Source of the DNA: Chloroflexi bacterium CG23_combo_of_CG06-09_8_20_14_all_45_10
Lineage (GTDB): Bacteria > Chloroflexota > Dehalococcoidia > GIF9 > AB-539-J10
Length of the DNA: 11,352 bases
Assembly: GCA_002772325.1 (NCBI GenBank)
Contig: PCSL01000036.1
Location: 1 to 11,352, forward strand
Direction of reading: 5' to 3'
Shown: in pieces, positions 5,379 to 11,352 of the stretch
How the letters are laid out: each line of letters starts with the position of its first letter
Position numbering within the stretch: position 1 is the first letter of the stretch
Program-made: the position numbers and the translations under genes
Notes under the pieces: model-generated
Seen by the model: only the letters and a program-made list of their open reading frames with translations
Told to the model about the DNA's origin: nothing
Databases searched by the model: none

Positions 5379-6545
5379 ATGATTAAAAAACTATTACTAG
5401 TGTTGGCTGCTCTGAGTTTGCTTATTCCAGCGGTGGCCTGCGCGCCGAAGGAGGCTGAAACAATCAAGATAGGCTGTGTCATGGACCTCAGTGGGGACTT
5501 GGCTGCTATGGGTGCTAGGATGCTGAATGGTGCCAGGCTAGCAGTTGAGGAAATCAATGCTGCTGGTGGGGTATTGGGAAAACAAGTGGAATTAATAGCG
5601 GAGGATGGCAAGACAGACCCAGCGGCAGGTTTGGAAAGGGTTAAGAAACTGATAGAGATAGACGGAGTACAGGTAATCGTTGGCCCTATGATCTCTGGTT
5701 CTTCTAAGCTCGCCATCCCATATGCCAAGGAGCGTAAAGTTCCTCTGATAACGATGTCAGCTACGGCATTTGAGCTTTCTGAAATGGAGGGTACTGAATG
5801 GTTCTTCCGCGCATGTCTTCTTGATGACGCCCAAGGCCGGGTGTTAAGCGACATTGTTATGGAGGAAGGCTATACCAGGTTAGCTTCTATAGTACTGGAT
5901 AACCTGTACGGCAAAGGTGTAGAAAACGCGCTCGTTGAGGGGCTCCAGGAGGCAGGATGGCAAGGGGAGCACGTGGTATCTGTACACTATGATGAGGCTA
6001 GAAAGGATTATCGCACTGAGCTGCAGCAAATTAAGGGCAGCAACCCTGATGCCGTCCTTATTGTTAGCTATTGTGATGATGGCATTATAGTCTTCAAGCA
6101 GGCCTTGGAGATGGGTTTGGATAACATCGCCTGGCTTGGCTGTGATGGTAACTACGGCTCAGGTCTATTTAAAGAACCGAAGAGTGCTGAGTTCATGGAG
6201 AAAGCCATTGTTGCTGGGACTAGAACTGTTGGCTCGGGAGCAGCTTATGAACAGTTTGTTGCCAAATACACCGCGAAGTTTGGCGAGGCTCCTGAGATTT
6301 ACTGCGATACTACCTATGATGCCGTGTGGACAGCAGTCAAGGCAATAGAAAAAGCCGGTGTCTATGATGGCGAAGCCATAAGGGCTGCCTTGACCAAGCT
6401 GGAATTTGAGGGTGTCACCGGTCCTATTGCTTTTGACGAGGTGGGTGACCGCACTTCGGGCACCTTTGAAATTTGGGAGGTGGTCAAGGATGCTGCAACT
6501 GAAACTGGTTATAAGAATGCTAGAATAAAGGTAGTTAGTAAATAA
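5379..6545 (+). CDS. HAAT-family substrate-binding lipoprotein (LivK/LivJ-like)
   Basis: This is a 388-aa extracytoplasmic receptor that delivers substrate to LivHMGF. The signal peptide is lipoprotein-type: MIKKLL, a hydrophobic stretch to Pro17, then AVAC with Cys21 as the lipidation site (the -3 Ala is slightly off the Leu consensus). The mature part is a Peripla_BP_6 domain: IKIGCVMDLSGDLAAMG, NGARLAVEEINAAGGVLGK, VQVIVGPMISGSS and AIPYAKERKVPLITMSAT in the first lobe, then the second lobe with YDAVWTAVKAIEKAG. Length is typical. AAAGGAGG (5366-5373) lies 5 nt before the ATG, the best ribosome binding site in the region. The gene follows livF under its own predicted promoter and is closed by a strong hairpin. 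The ligand cannot be read from sequence; branched-chain amino acids are the default guess. Confidence 0.92.
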   Translation: MIKKLLLVLAALSLLIPAVACAPKEAETIKIGCVMDLSGDLAAMGARMLNGARLAVEEINAAGGVLGKQVELIAEDGKTDPAAGLERVKKLIEIDGVQVIVGPMISGSSKLAIPYAKERKVPLITMSATAFELSEMEGTEWFFRACLLDDAQGRVLSDIVMEEGYTRLASIVLDNLYGKGVENALVEGLQEAGWQGEHVVSVHYDEARKDYRTELQQIKGSNPDAVLIVSYCDDGIIVFKQALEMGLDNIAWLGCDGNYGSGLFKEPKSAEFMEKAIVAGTRTVGSGAAYEQFVAKYTAKFGEAPEIYCDTTYDAVWTAVKAIEKAGVYDGEAIRAALTKLEFEGVTGPIAFDEVGDRTSGTFEIWEVVKDAATETGYKNARIKVVSK

Positions 6546-6568
6546 GTAAGTAGTGGGCTGAAGATAGA

Positions 6569-6607
6569 TTAGGGCGCTGCTGTCTTATAGGGTGGTGCCC
6601 TAATTTT
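6569..6607 (+). terminator. Rho-independent-type terminator after the binding-protein gene
   Basis: TTAGGGC (6569-6575) pairs with GCCCTAA (6597-6603). The helix extends through six further pairs (four of them G-U) to 6581/6591, giving a 13-bp stem with a 9-nt loop, followed by TTTT (6604-6607). It lies 24 nt after the binding-protein stop and directly upstream of the metallo-hydrolase start, so it probably limits read-through into that gene. Confidence 0.7.
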
Positions 6608-6626
6608 GTCTAAGAGAATTTTGAAG

Positions 6627-7505
6627 ATGGCAGAGACCAGCGAGCTAGACAGTCTTAAAATTACAGTCTTGGCAGAGGATTCTGTCCTTTATGAAAGCCC
6701 ATATTTAGGACAGCACGGAGTCTCTTTTCTTCTTGAAGGAACAAAGGACTCGAATATTAGGAGAATCCTCGTTGATGTTGGTCAAAACTCACCGGCTTTG
6801 CTTAGCAATATGAGAATCATGAATATTTCCCCATCGGCTATTGATGCTATCGTTCTAACTCATTGCCACTATGACCACACCAAAGGAGTAGTGAATATGC
6901 TCAGAGAAATAGGTAAAAGGGATGTCCGGGTAATTGCTCATCCAGATATCTTCCGTCCGAATTTTGTTATTAATACCTATTTTAAGTATGTAGGCATTAT
7001 GCCAGACGATTCGAAGGAGAATATAGAAAAAGCTGCTGGGAGACTTCTTCTCACTAGAGACCCTCTTGTGATAATGCCCGGGATTATGACGACCGGCGAA
7101 GTAAAGAGGCAAACTGAGTTTGAGGAAGTAGGGATAGGGGTGGAGACGATAGAAAATGGGAGGGTCAAAGATGACCAGATGCTCGACGATATTTCTGTGG
7201 TAGCAAATGTTAAAGAGAAAGGTCTGGTAATTGTAACAGGTTGCAGCCATGCTGGGATTGTTAATATTGTAAAGCAGGCCATAGAGTTAACCGGTTGTGA
7301 GAAGATAGGGGCTATTATCGGTGGTCTGCATCTTGTGGATGCGCCTGAGACTCGAATTAAAAGAACGGTTGATGAGCTTGCCAAATTGAATATATCTTGG
7401 ATATGCGCCGGTCACTGCACAGGGTTCAAAGCGCAAGTCGAGTTTTACCTTACCTTTAAAGAAAGATTCTCGCCTTTGCACACCGGGATGCAATTTGAGA
7501 TTTAG
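6627..7505 (+). CDS. metallo-beta-lactamase-fold hydrolase, COG1237 type
   Basis: This is a 292-aa soluble metallohydrolase resembling the COG1237 family, which includes the archaeal 7,8-dihydropterin-6-methyl-4-(beta-D-ribofuranosyl)aminobenzene 5'-phosphate synthase. The metal-binding motif is THCHYDHTKG (78-87). Further family marks are VTGCSHAGIVNIV (about 203-215), GGLHL (232-236) and ICAGHCTG (259-266), where the histidines would complete the dinuclear site. No signal peptide is seen. The ATG at 6627 is preferred; the frame is open to a TTG at 6606, but that start lies against the terminator hairpin and has no good ribosome binding site. No strong promoter is visible in the short upstream gap. 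Name-level function in bacteria is unsettled, and the link to the transporter is positional only. Confidence 0.88.
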   Translation: MAETSELDSLKITVLAEDSVLYESPYLGQHGVSFLLEGTKDSNIRRILVDVGQNSPALLSNMRIMNISPSAIDAIVLTHCHYDHTKGVVNMLREIGKRDVRVIAHPDIFRPNFVINTYFKYVGIMPDDSKENIEKAAGRLLLTRDPLVIMPGIMTTGEVKRQTEFEEVGIGVETIENGRVKDDQMLDDISVVANVKEKGLVIVTGCSHAGIVNIVKQAIELTGCEKIGAIIGGLHLVDAPETRIKRTVDELAKLNISWICAGHCTGFKAQVEFYLTFKERFSPLHTGMQFEI

Positions 7506-7585
7506 TTTTTAGTGGCTCACTTAAATGTTCAACTGCTTGCAAGGATGGTCTGCCCTTTCGTCATTTATGCACTAACAATTTTGGG

Positions 7586-7640
7586 CTGACAATACATCGT
7601 GGCATGATATATTGACAGAGGTGGTAAAGGGAAGTAGCAT
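7586..7640 (+). promoter_or_regulatory. one or two overlapping promoters upstream of the ligase
   Basis: CTGACA (7586-7591) is spaced 16 nt from TATATT (7608-7613), which is preceded by TGA (an extended -10). Overlapping it, TTGACA (7612-7617) is spaced 17 nt from TAGCAT (7635-7640, 4 of 6). Both point towards the ligase gene and lie upstream of the miniature element at 7648-7739, which would then be transcribed in the 5' leader. The rest of the gap (7506-7585) shows nothing clear. Confidence 0.5.
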
Positions 7641-7647
7641 TAGGGGA

Positions 7648-7739
7648 GGGTGTTTAAAAATGTAGTGCGAGGCTTTAGCCTCGTGCATGATCCTAAAGGG
7701 TTGCACTACGAGAATCTGGATGAGGTGAAATTAAACAGC
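7648..7739 (+). mobile_element. miniature BIME-like element, copy 2
   Basis: The ends are GGGTGTTTAA (7648-7657) and TTAAACAGC (7731-7739), inverted repeats apart from one base near the tip. Inside, GTAGTGC (7662-7668) and GCACTAC (7703-7709) enclose two 16-bp palindromes. The first, CGAGGCTTTAGCCTCG (7668-7683), is perfect with 7-bp arms and a TT loop. The second, TGATCCTAAAGGGTTG (7687-7702), folds with the same 7-2-7 geometry using G-U pairs. The architecture matches copies 1 and 3 but the hairpin sequences differ. It lacks the AT-rich segment. The ligase ribosome binding site begins 12 nt beyond it. Confidence 0.7.
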
Positions 7740-7762
7740 TTCGAGGAATTTAGGAGGTGAGC

Positions 7763-9265
7763 ATGAATATTAAAGAGATGCTGGAGAAAACTGCCAGGGA
7801 GGTGCCCCAGAAAACAGCTATTGTCCTTGGCTCTCAAAGGGTTAGCTATCAAGAATTAGACGAACGCTCCAATAGGATAGCCAACGCTCTTATGAGGCTA
7901 GGGATGAGGAAGGGTGACCATGTAGCTGTTCTAATATCCTATAATCCAGAGTGGCTTATTAACTACTTTGGGGTTGTTAAAGCTGGTGGCAAAACTGTAA
8001 TACTCAACTCTATGCTTAAAGCGCCTGAATTTGATTCCTTACTCCGTGACTCCGATTCTAAAATTCTGATAACGGAAAAAAGTTTTTCCCAGATGCTAGC
8101 TTCGGTTTTGCCTGATATTCCCTTGCTAAAACACATTATCGAAGTTGATAGCGACTCCTATGCCCAGATGATAGCTCATAGCTCTTCTACATCACCGGTC
8201 GTTGATATAAAGGATGACGATGAGTCTGCCATCATATATACCTCTGGTGTGTTGGGGAAGCAAAAGGGCGTAGTGCATACCCATACCTCACTCTTGGCGG
8301 CTGTTACCACAGTGGCACCTGGTTTAGAACAAAAGAGAGACGATGTCTGTATATCTATGATTCCCTTCTTTTATGCTTTGGGTTTGGTAGTTGTGGCCCT
8401 TATCTCCTTTATGAAAGGGTCCACCATTGTAATTCTTCCTCGTTTCACTCCCAATGCTGTTTTGGAGACGGTAGAGCAGGAAAAAGCAACTATGCTGGTG
8501 GGCGTCCCGGCTATGTTTAATGCCTTAGCCATATTAGATGATGAGACAATTAAGAGTTATGACCTCAGTTCTTTACGGCTGGCGTTTACTGCTGGGGCAA
8601 AAGCCTCAGCTCATCTTATGAAGGCTCTGGAGGAGAAGTTTGGCTTGACCCTTTGTGAAGTATATGGGACCACTGAGGCTCTTGCTACTACCTTTGGTGA
8701 TATTCACAACCGCAAGCTAGGGACAGCGGGCAAGCCAGTTGAGGATATCAAGATAATAGATGCCGCTGGCAAGGAAGTCCCTCAGGGTGAAGTAGGAGAA
8801 ATTGTTTGTCGGAGTCCTATGGTAATGAAGGGCTACTACAAAATGCCTGAGCTCACAGCTCAGGTTCTTAAGGATGGCTGGTTTCATAGTGGTGACTTAG
8901 TCAGGATGGATGAAGAGGGTTATATAGAGTATATTGAGAAGAAATCATTTATTATAGTGACCTCTGCCGGAGTTAAAATTCCACCCACAGAGGTGGAAGA
9001 TGTGCTTTTAAAGCATCCCGGTGTCGCTGAAGCGGCATATGTCGGTGTCATGGATGAGCTTAAAGGGCAAATCCCGACAGCCTTTATAGTGCTCAAGGAA
9101 GGGCAAGTTGCTACGGCAAAGGAAATACGTAACTTTTGCCGCCAGAACCTAGCTAATTACAAGCTGCCTCATAAAATTGAGTTTGTAGAAAGCATACCCA
9201 AGACTGGCTCGGGTAAAATAGACCGGAGGCAACTCAAAGAAAGAAGGACAGCCGAGGGTGTTTAG
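7763..9265 (+). CDS. AMP-forming acyl-CoA synthetase-like ligase (ANL superfamily)
   Basis: This 500-aa enzyme of the acyl-adenylate-forming superfamily would activate a carboxylic acid with ATP and transfer it to CoA or possibly to an ACP. Motifs: A3 P-loop YTSGVLGKQKGV (159-170), A5 YGTTEA (301-306), A7 GWFHSGDL (372-379), and A10 PKTGSGKIDRRQL with catalytic Lys485. A3 deviates from the usual TSGTTGxPKG: Thr-Thr is Val-Leu and Pro is Gln. A8 also lacks the usual hinge arginine (EYIEKKSFIIVTSAG), and PFFYALG has Tyr where FadD-like enzymes often have His. The length is normal for a short- or medium-chain ligase. AGGAGG (7752-7757) lies 5 nt before ATG 7763; an in-frame GTG at 7757 overlaps that site and is rejected. 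The stop lies inside the next repeat element. Adjacent ACP and ketosynthase genes suggest acyl loading, which is an inference. Confidence 0.9.
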   Translation: MNIKEMLEKTAREVPQKTAIVLGSQRVSYQELDERSNRIANALMRLGMRKGDHVAVLISYNPEWLINYFGVVKAGGKTVILNSMLKAPEFDSLLRDSDSKILITEKSFSQMLASVLPDIPLLKHIIEVDSDSYAQMIAHSSSTSPVVDIKDDDESAIIYTSGVLGKQKGVVHTHTSLLAAVTTVAPGLEQKRDDVCISMIPFFYALGLVVVALISFMKGSTIVILPRFTPNAVLETVEQEKATMLVGVPAMFNALAILDDETIKSYDLSSLRLAFTAGAKASAHLMKALEEKFGLTLCEVYGTTEALATTFGDIHNRKLGTAGKPVEDIKIIDAAGKEVPQGEVGEIVCRSPMVMKGYYKMPELTAQVLKDGWFHSGDLVRMDEEGYIEYIEKKSFIIVTSAGVKIPPTEVEDVLLKHPGVAEAAYVGVMDELKGQIPTAFIVLKEGQVATAKEIRNFCRQNLANYKLPHKIEFVESIPKTGSGKIDRRQLKERRTAEGV

Positions 9266-9495
9266 AAATGTAGTAGTTGCCCAATTTATTGGGCAATAAG
9301 AGCCTGATAAATCAGGCAACAACAGGAGGGTAAATCCTAAGCACGAAATCCTAAATGCTAAACAATATCAAAGCACTAATGACAAAATTCAAAACAAAAT
9401 GAGTTTTGGTATTCGAATTTAGAATTTTGAATTTGTTTAGGATTTAGAAATTAGGATTTGGAATTTAATAAAGAGATGAGGCAAAATTAAACAGC
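9256..9495 (+). mobile_element. composite miniature repeat element, copy 3
   Basis: About 240 bp, from GGGTGTTTAGAAATGTAG to TTAAACAGC (9487-9495), filling nearly the whole gap between the ligase and ACP genes. It holds GCCCAATTTATTGGGC (9279-9294) and GCCTGATAAATCAGGC (9302-9317). These are the same two palindromes as at 229-278 but inverted as a block, with a different spacer (AATAAGA). The GTAG foot is at 9273-9276; the closing CTAC has decayed to CAAC. The AT-rich segment (about 9336-9470) follows, complementary to 1-215 but with a single arm. The left end overlaps the last codons of the ligase and supplies its TAG. Confidence 0.75.
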
Positions 9496-9519
9496 CTCAG
9501 CCCAGAAGTGAGGTAAAAA

Positions 9520-9759
9520 ATGAGTGATGGAGGCATCTTTGAAAGGTTAAAAAAGTTAATCGTAGAGCTATTGGAAGTTGAGGAAACAAAGGTAGTTCCT
9601 GAAGCCTCGTTTATCGATGATCTTGGTGCTGATAGCTTAGATCTGATAGAGTTTATTACTGCAGCAGAGGATACCTTTGGAGTTGAAATCCCGGACGAGG
9701 ATGCGGAGAAAATACAAACTGTCCAGGACGCAGTTAACTACATCGAGTCAAAAAGTTAA
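9520..9759 (+). CDS. acyl carrier protein
   Basis: This 79-aa acidic protein carries growing acyl chains as phosphopantetheine thioesters. The attachment site is Ser39 in [13 protein letters not shown], an almost invariant AcpP-type motif. The flanking helices ([31 protein letters not shown]) and length are those of a standard type II fatty-acid synthase ACP. GAGG (9510-9513) lies 6 nt before the ATG. It is followed 2 nt later by the ketosynthase gene, so the two are surely cotranscribed. The upstream gap is filled by a repeat element, so the promoter is unclear; the element may separate it from the ligase or be transcribed through. Confidence 0.95.
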   Translation: MSDGGIFERLKKLIVELLEVEETKVVPEASFIDDLGADSLDLIEFITAAEDTFGVEIPDEDAEKIQTVQDAVNYIESKS

Positions 9760-9761
9760 CC

Positions 9762-11000
9762 ATGAATAAGAGGAGGGTAGCCGTTACCGGCATTGGCGCC
9801 GTTACTCCTCTGGCAACCGGTGCTGAGCAGTCATGGCAGGCTTTATGTCAGGGTAAATCAGGGGTGGCAAGAATCACTAAGTTTGACCCCTCTGGCTTTA
9901 AGACGCAGATTGCTGCTGAGGTAAGAGATTTCCACCCTGAGGATTTTATGGATAAAAAGAGGGTCAGAAGAACTGACCCTTTCATTCACTATGCCCTGGT
10001 GGCTACTCGCATGGCGTTGGGTGATTCTGGATTAATTATCAACCATAACAATGCAAATAGAGTGGGAATAGTAGTGGGCACATGCGTTGGCGGCATGAGT
10101 ACTTATGAAAAAAATCTCCGCACCCTCCAGGAGGAGGGGCCGGACAAGGTTTCCCCTTTCTTTATCCCCGGGTTCATACCCAACATGGCAGTAGGGGAGA
10201 TAGCCATCGTTTTTGGTGCTAAGGGACCGAGCAAGTGTGTGGTTACCGCTTGCGCCACTGGCAGTCATGCTATTGGTGATGCTTTCAGGCTTATTCAATA
10301 TGGTGAAGCAGACGCCATGATTGCCGGAGGGAGCGATGCCTATATTCTTCCTGTAGGCATCGCTGGACTGGGTAAGATGGGAGCCATATCTCGCCGGAAT
10401 GATGAGCCAGAAAAAGCATCGCGTCCCTTTGATAAAGATCGCGATGGCTTTGTGCTTGGAGAAGGTGCTGGGATTATAATCCTGGAGGAGATGGAGTCAG
10501 CGATAAAAAGAGGTGGTAAAATTTATGCTGAGCTTGTAGGCTATGGTTCCACTGTAGACGGCTATCATATAACTGAGCCTGACTGGCAAAATCAGGCCAG
10601 GTGCATTAGGTTAGCTTTGGATGAGGCTGCTATCTCACCTGGCGATATTGATTATATCAATGCTCATGGCACCGCTACCGTCCTCAATGATATATCTGAG
10701 ACCAAAGCTATAAAGGCCGCTTTAGGCGAACGCAGCAGAAAAGTGCCTGTAAGCTCCAATAAATCTATGACTGGCCATTTATTGGCTGCAGCCGGCGCCG
10801 TAGAAGCTATTTTCACTATCCTGACTATCAGGGATGGCATAATCCCACCCACGATAAACTACGAGACTCCGGACCCTGAATGCGACTTAGACTATGTCCC
10901 CAATGTAGCCAGAAAGGCAGAGGTGAATATAGCTCTTTCCAATTCCTTCGGCTTTGGTGGAGCAAACGCTGCCCTTGTCTTCAAGAAGTTCAGCGGGTAG
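9762..11000 (+). CDS. beta-ketoacyl-ACP synthase II
   Basis: This 412-aa cytoplasmic condensing enzyme of type II fatty acid synthesis extends acyl-ACP with malonyl-ACP. The Cys-His-His triad is complete: Cys164 in VVTACATGSHAIGDA, His302 in NAHGTATVLND and His339 in SNKSMTGHLLAAAGA, with Lys334. The C-terminal SNSFGFGGANAALVF is the usual FabF ending. Length and domain order match FabF closely, with no acyltransferase domain, so it is a stand-alone KAS II and not a polyketide module. It directly follows the ACP gene. Whether it serves the main fatty acid pathway or a dedicated one starting with the adjacent ligase cannot be decided without knowing if other fab genes lie elsewhere. Confidence 0.95.
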   Translation: MNKRRVAVTGIGAVTPLATGAEQSWQALCQGKSGVARITKFDPSGFKTQIAAEVRDFHPEDFMDKKRVRRTDPFIHYALVATRMALGDSGLIINHNNANRVGIVVGTCVGGMSTYEKNLRTLQEEGPDKVSPFFIPGFIPNMAVGEIAIVFGAKGPSKCVVTACATGSHAIGDAFRLIQYGEADAMIAGGSDAYILPVGIAGLGKMGAISRRNDEPEKASRPFDKDRDGFVLGEGAGIIILEEMESAIKRGGKIYAELVGYGSTVDGYHITEPDWQNQARCIRLALDEAAISPGDIDYINAHGTATVLNDISETKAIKAALGERSRKVPVSSNKSMTGHLLAAAGAVEAIFTILTIRDGIIPPTINYETPDPECDLDYVPNVARKAEVNIALSNSFGFGGANAALVFKKFSG

Positions 11001-11031
11001 TCAGACGTGCTATCAGTTACGACTTTAACGG

Positions 11032-11352
11032 TCATGTATATCTTTCTTTGTCTAATAGTTCCTCTAGGCTAGCCTGTAGTTCTTTCTCATTGGCAAATGC
11101 CCCCACCTTTATATAGCGAATGATGCCCTGACTGTCTATGAAAAAAGTGGTGGGGATATACCCTGTGGCATAGCTTGAGGTCATCTGAGCATTCTTATCT
11201 AGAGCAACGATGAAACTTACTTTACTGTTGCTGAAAAATTGTTCAATTTGCGAAGTGCTATCCTCTACGTTAACAGTCAGGATTGTTGCCTTATCAGCAT
11301 TTTGCCTGGCCACTGTATCAAAATAGGGTAGTTCCTGCCTGCAAGGAGGGCA
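11032..11352 (-). CDS. TlpA/ResA-like thioredoxin-fold protein, N-terminus beyond window
   Basis: About 106 C-terminal residues are visible; the frame runs open through the window edge. The first complete codons at the edge read CPPCRQELPYFD, the redox-active CxxC with the CPPC signature of the TlpA/ResA family of extracytoplasmic thiol-disulfide oxidoreductases. GYIPTTFFIDSQGII contains the cis-proline Pro and the typical TlpA strand. The C-terminal helix ends KELQASLEELLDKERYT. An internal GTG at 11313 could be taken as a start, but it would remove the active site and is not the real one. A signal peptide or lipoprotein anchor is expected upstream but is out of view. The gene converges with fabF, 31 nt from its stop, with no clear terminator between them. 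Confidence 0.9.
   Translation of the reverse strand, partial: CPPCRQELPYFDTVARQNADKATILTVNVEDSTSQIEQFFSNSKVSFIVALDKNAQMTSSYATGYIPTTFFIDSQGIIRYIKVGAFANEKELQASLEELLDKERYT

Noticed and set aside
5237..5854. 205-codon minus-strand frame opposite the binding-protein gene
   Set aside because: It lies antisense to a well-supported lipoprotein gene, runs into the repeat at 5235-5291 and has no family features.
6606..6626. Upstream TTG start for the metallo-hydrolase
   Set aside because: It sits in the T-run of the terminator hairpin with no ribosome binding site; ATG 6627 is more likely.
7757..7762. Upstream GTG start for the ligase
   Set aside because: It overlaps the AGGAGG ribosome binding site that is well placed for ATG 7763.
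11001..11031. Bidirectional terminator between fabF and the TlpA-like gene
   Set aside because: I could not find a convincing stem-loop in this short convergent gap.

Overview
The window looks like an accessory-rich stretch of a moderate-GC, probably anaerobic bacterial genome. The gene styles and two dispersed repeat types (TGTCA...TGACA elements carrying GAGCGAAGCGAAGAA, and AT-rich AATTCTAAAT-type repeats) recall Chloroflexota, class Dehalococcoidia. This is recognition from memory, not a search, so the taxonomic call is tentative.

Layout. Positions 1-293 hold a dispersed repeat in minus orientation: an AT-rich part with a 74-bp tandem duplication, joined to a paired REP-like palindrome. 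A small Mth938-domain gene (342-701, minus) follows, then a TGTCA/TGACA repeat (777-875). A plus-strand block runs from a HAD-family hydrolase (1080-1751) into a branched-chain amino-acid-type ABC transporter: livH, livM, livG, livF (1754-5264). The substrate-binding lipoprotein gene (5379-6545) comes last and has its own predicted promoter. A strong hairpin terminator follows, then a metallo-beta-lactamase-fold hydrolase of the COG1237 type (6627-7505). After a second REP-like element (7648-7739) come an AMP-forming acyl-CoA synthetase-like ligase (7763-9265), a third and larger element (9256-9495), acyl carrier protein and beta-ketoacyl-ACP synthase II (9520-11000). A TlpA/ResA-like thioredoxin gene converges from the minus strand and is cut by the window end just upstream of its CPPC active site.

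How the genes may work together. LivHMGF plus the lipoprotein form a complete importer for branched-chain amino acids or related small carboxylates. The ligase, ACP and ketosynthase form a compact activate, carry and condense cassette. A link between imported acids and acyl activation is an inference from position only.

Most notable signals. (1) A family of miniature elements keeps one architecture (5' GTAG, two 16-bp palindromes with 7-bp arms and 2-nt loops, closing CTAC) while hairpin sequences change between copies. (2) A diverged second copy of the livG start lies across the livM stop, a relic of operon rearrangement. (3) A TGTCA/TGACA repeat supplies the last residues and stop codon of LivF. 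(4) A near-consensus promoter upstream of the binding-protein gene has a 6-bp dyad filling its spacer.
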